DNA of 9,230 bases, taken from Thermoanaerobacterium sp. Its GTDB lineage: Bacteria; Bacillota; Thermoanaerobacteria; Thermoanaerobacterales; Thermoanaerobacteraceae. The notes under the pieces are model-generated. The model did no database searches. It was not told where the DNA came from and saw only the letters and a list, made by a program, of their open reading frames with translations. The stretch lies in assembly GCA_029960905.1 (NCBI GenBank), contig JASBVU010000053.1, forward strand, positions 1 through 9,230. The letters are read 5' to 3'. Below are positions 7,385-9,230 of the stretch, in pieces. Every line of letters starts with the position of its first letter. Positions within the stretch are counted from its first letter, which is position 1. Both the position numbers and the translations under genes were made by a program.

Positions 7385-7413
7385 TGGAACATAAAAATTA
7401 TTTATGCTAATAT
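7385..7413 (+). promoter_or_regulatory. possible extended -10 promoter for the PurM/HypE-like gene
   Basis: Plus strand TGCTAATAT (7405-7413) is a TGn extended -10 with TAATAT as the -10 box. The region 17 bases upstream (TGGAAC) is a poor -35, which extended -10 promoters tolerate. The start would be near 7420, about 15 bases before the AAGGGTG ribosome site. Confidence 0.4.
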
Positions 7414-7448
7414 AGATATATATTAAAACTCTAAAAGGGTGTGCTATT

Positions 7449-8426
7449 ATGAAAGAAGGAAAAATTTCAGCAGAAATGCTATCAAAGTTTGTTTATACAA
7501 ATCTAGGCGTAAAACGGAACGAAGTAGTTGTACATTCAGGTATAGGAGAAGATTGCAGCATTATTGAATTTGGCGATTATGTAGCAGTATTGTCTACAGA
7601 TCCCATAACTGCCTCAAATAACTTAAGCGGGTACTTATCTGTTATTATCTCTTGCAATGACATTGCATCATGTGGCGCAAAACCTATAGGTGTTCTTGAA
7701 ACTATTTTGCTGCCTGTAAATTCTGATGAAAAATTATTGAACAAAATCATGAAGGAAATTGACAAAGGCGCTAAAGAACTTAACATTGAAGTCCTTGGTG
7801 GTCATAGCGAAGTTACATCTTCTGTAAACAAACCAGTAATATCAACTACTGCTATTGGCATCTGCAGCAAAGACAAATTCATTAAAACAAGCGGTGCTAA
7901 ATTAAATGATGACGTAATAGTTACCAAATCAATAGGTATTGAAGGAACCTTCATAATCGCTAATGATCATTATGAAAGGCTTTCAAATCATATTCCTGTA
8001 CGAATTCTAGACAGCGCAAAAAATTTTATTAAAGATTTAAGTGTAGTAAAAGAAGGGTTAATCGCGGCTGAGTGTGGTGCAAATTGTATGCATGATATTA
8101 CCGAAGGCGGAATACTAGGTGCAGCCTTTGAAATCGCAGAAGCATCAAGTGTAGGAATTGAAATTTTTAGTGATTTAATTCCTATAAGGGATGAAACTAA
8201 GATTATCTGCAATTATTTTAACTTAGATCCATTTAAACTTATCTCAAGTGGTTCAATGGTTATTACGTCATCAGACGGCAAAAAAATAGTAGATGAATTG
8301 AAAAAGCAAAATATTGATGCGGCAATAATCGGTAAGATTACACAATATGGAAAATATCTTATAAATGGCAATAAAAAAATAGAGATAGGTTCACCGGCTT
8401 CTGATGAAATATATAAAATTTCATGA
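7449..8426 (+). CDS. AIR synthase-related (PurM/HypE/ThiL-like) ATP-binding protein, substrate unknown
   Basis: A 325-aa cytoplasmic protein of the PurM superfamily, whose members use ATP to activate an amide, carbamoyl or phosphate group on varied substrates. Visible superfamily features are GIGEDCS (residues 31-37, the glycine-rich acidic N-terminal motif), STDPIT (49-54), NDIASCGAKP (70-79), GGHSEVT (117-123), MHDITEGGILGA (214-225) and the C-terminal SSGSMVI (266-272). The length is close to HypE, but the HypE C-terminal PRIC tail with its thiocarboxamide cysteine is absent (it ends SDEIYKIS), and no hyp genes are nearby, so it is not a canonical hydrogenase maturase. Archaeal/clostridial 'HypE-like' orphans are the nearest group I recall. 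AAGGGTG lies 7 bases before the ATG. Its last 6 bases overlap the convergent hydrolase gene. Confidence 0.85.
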   Translation: MKEGKISAEMLSKFVYTNLGVKRNEVVVHSGIGEDCSIIEFGDYVAVLSTDPITASNNLSGYLSVIISCNDIASCGAKPIGVLETILLPVNSDEKLLNKIMKEIDKGAKELNIEVLGGHSEVTSSVNKPVISTTAIGICSKDKFIKTSGAKLNDDVIVTKSIGIEGTFIIANDHYERLSNHIPVRILDSAKNFIKDLSVVKEGLIAAECGANCMHDITEGGILGAAFEIAEASSVGIEIFSDLIPIRDETKIICNYFNLDPFKLISSGSMVITSSDGKKIVDELKKQNIDAAIIGKITQYGKYLINGNKKIEIGSPASDEIYKIS

Positions 8427-9065
8427 AAATCGTACAAAGGGATTTCTAAGTTTTTCATCTTTAATTGTGGTCATGTCACCATGTCCTGGAAAAACTAAAG
8501 TCCTATCTGGTAGTGTAAATAATCTACTTTTAATTGAATTCAAGATTTCATTGAAATCGCCACCTGGAAAGTCAGTACGACCTATAGATTCCTTAAAAAG
8601 CGTATCTCCTGTAAAACAAACATCATCGATTTTATAGCATACTCCACCAGGTGTATGCCCAGGAGTATAAATAGTCGATATAACAATACCTTCTCCAAAT
8701 GATAAAGTATCGTCATCCCTTAACAAAATATCAGCATCTTTTGATGTTATCTTTTCAAAGCTGAACTCCGACAAATTCATTGCTGGGTTTGTTAGCATTG
8801 CTGCATCATCGGCAGAAACACAAACTTTTGCACCAAATCTATTTCTAAAGTAATCAACACCACCAATATGGTCAAAATGTCCATGAGTTATCAATATATA
8901 CTTCAATCTAAAATCATTATCTATCAAATAATCTTCAACTTCAGATGCTAAATCGCCAGGATCTATCATTACACACTCATGACTATCCTTTGCAGAAACT
9001 ATATAGCAATTAGCCTGTAGACGCCCTACTACGAATCTTTTAATGCTTAAATCATTTATCATCAT
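8421..9065 (-). CDS. metallo-beta-lactamase-fold hydrolase (glyoxalase II-like)
   Basis: A 214-aa cytoplasmic binuclear metal hydrolase of the YcbL/glyoxalase II-like group. The zinc ligands are THGHFDHIGG (His61, His63, Asp65, His66), His137 in TPGHTPGG, Asp154 in TGDTLF and His195 in PGHG. The long C-terminal substrate domain of true glyoxalase II (about 250 aa or more) is missing, so the natural substrate is uncertain. The start is one of two adjacent ATGs (9065 or 9062); AAGGTGAG, which overlaps the dtd stop region, fits the first. It follows dtd by 12 bases, and this pairing recurs in Firmicutes near relA-dtd. Its stop codon overlaps the end of the convergent gene. Confidence 0.9.
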   Translation of the reverse strand: MMINDLSIKRFVVGRLQANCYIVSAKDSHECVMIDPGDLASEVEDYLIDNDFRLKYILITHGHFDHIGGVDYFRNRFGAKVCVSADDAAMLTNPAMNLSEFSFEKITSKDADILLRDDDTLSFGEGIVISTIYTPGHTPGGVCYKIDDVCFTGDTLFKESIGRTDFPGGDFNEILNSIKSRLFTLPDRTLVFPGHGDMTTIKDEKLRNPFVRFS

Positions 9066-9077
9066 TGCGCTCTCACC

Positions 9078-9230
9078 TTAAAAAATCTTTTTTGAATCTA
9101 AAAGTATTGTTACAGGCCCATCATTTATCAAAGAAACACGCATCATAGCACCAAATTTTCCTGTTTTAACAGGAAGTCCTGCTTCATTTAATTTATTGCA
9201 CAATGCATCAAAAAGGTACAACGCTTTTTC
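9078..9230 (-). CDS. dtd: D-aminoacyl-tRNA deacylase (D-Tyr-tRNA deacylase), C-terminal part
   Basis: The last 50 codons of a gene whose 5' part lies beyond the window end. DTD hydrolyses D-aminoacyl-tRNAs so that D-amino acids do not enter protein. The fragment starts [14 protein letters not shown] and contains [19 protein letters not shown], which matches the family's conserved C-terminal segment, including the NxGP-type cross-subunit motif (NDGP in this bacterial form). It ends LLDSKKIF. The stop at 9080-9078 is followed after 12 bases by the hydrolase gene, whose ribosome site begins at the dtd stop, so the two are probably co-transcribed and coupled. Confidence 0.92.
   Translation of the reverse strand, partial: EKALYLFDALCNKLNEAGLPVKTGKFGAMMRVSLINDGPVTILLDSKKIF

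Noticed and set aside
8213..8458. 81-codon minus-strand open frame across the convergent junction
   Set aside because: It lies antisense to the PurM/HypE-like gene and overlaps the hydrolase end in another frame; no ribosome site or family resemblance.

Overview
The window is AT-rich, tightly packed bacterial DNA. Strong AGGAGG-type ribosome sites, PyrR attenuators, a PyrK/PyrD type 1B dihydroorotate dehydrogenase and a type 2 PyrF point to an anaerobic Firmicute. Thermoanaerobacterium or a close thermophilic clostridial relative is my best guess; this is inferred from protein character, not from a search.

Layout. Positions 1-674 (+) hold the 3' part of an RlmI-type rRNA methyltransferase gene whose reading frame is broken near 465. 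It converges, across a symmetrical hairpin (674-708), on a long minus-strand pyrimidine operon. Read in the direction of transcription the operon is: promoter (about 7022-6994), PyrR attenuator 1, pyrR, PyrR attenuator 2, a short leader ORF with a second terminator, pyrB, pyrC, pyrF, pyrK, pyrD, pyrE. Upstream of it on the same strand is a small DUF2007-like gene (7080-7322). A divergent promoter region (7323-7448) separates that gene from a plus-strand PurM/HypE-like ATP-binding protein (7449-8426). The latter converges on a metallo-beta-lactamase-fold hydrolase (8421-9065), which lies just downstream of a D-aminoacyl-tRNA deacylase gene (dtd) cut by the window end.

How it works together. 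PyrB, PyrC, PyrD with its electron-transfer subunit PyrK, PyrE and PyrF cover every step from carbamoyl phosphate to UMP. The carbamoyl-phosphate synthase genes (pyrAA/pyrAB) and a uracil permease, both usual in the Bacillus operon, are absent. PyrR should sense UMP/UTP and act at two RNA sites, one before pyrR and one between pyrR and pyrB.

Most notable observation. Between the second PyrR attenuator and pyrB there is another strong intrinsic terminator (6164-6212). It is preceded by a 26-codon ORF (6267-6187) that has its own ribosome site, reads through the 5' arm of the hairpin and stops in its loop. This is the architecture of the enterobacterial pyrL-pyrBI attenuator, placed directly after a PyrR attenuator. 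The leader's ribosome site lies inside the PyrR-controlled terminator stem. It may be a two-layer pyrimidine switch.
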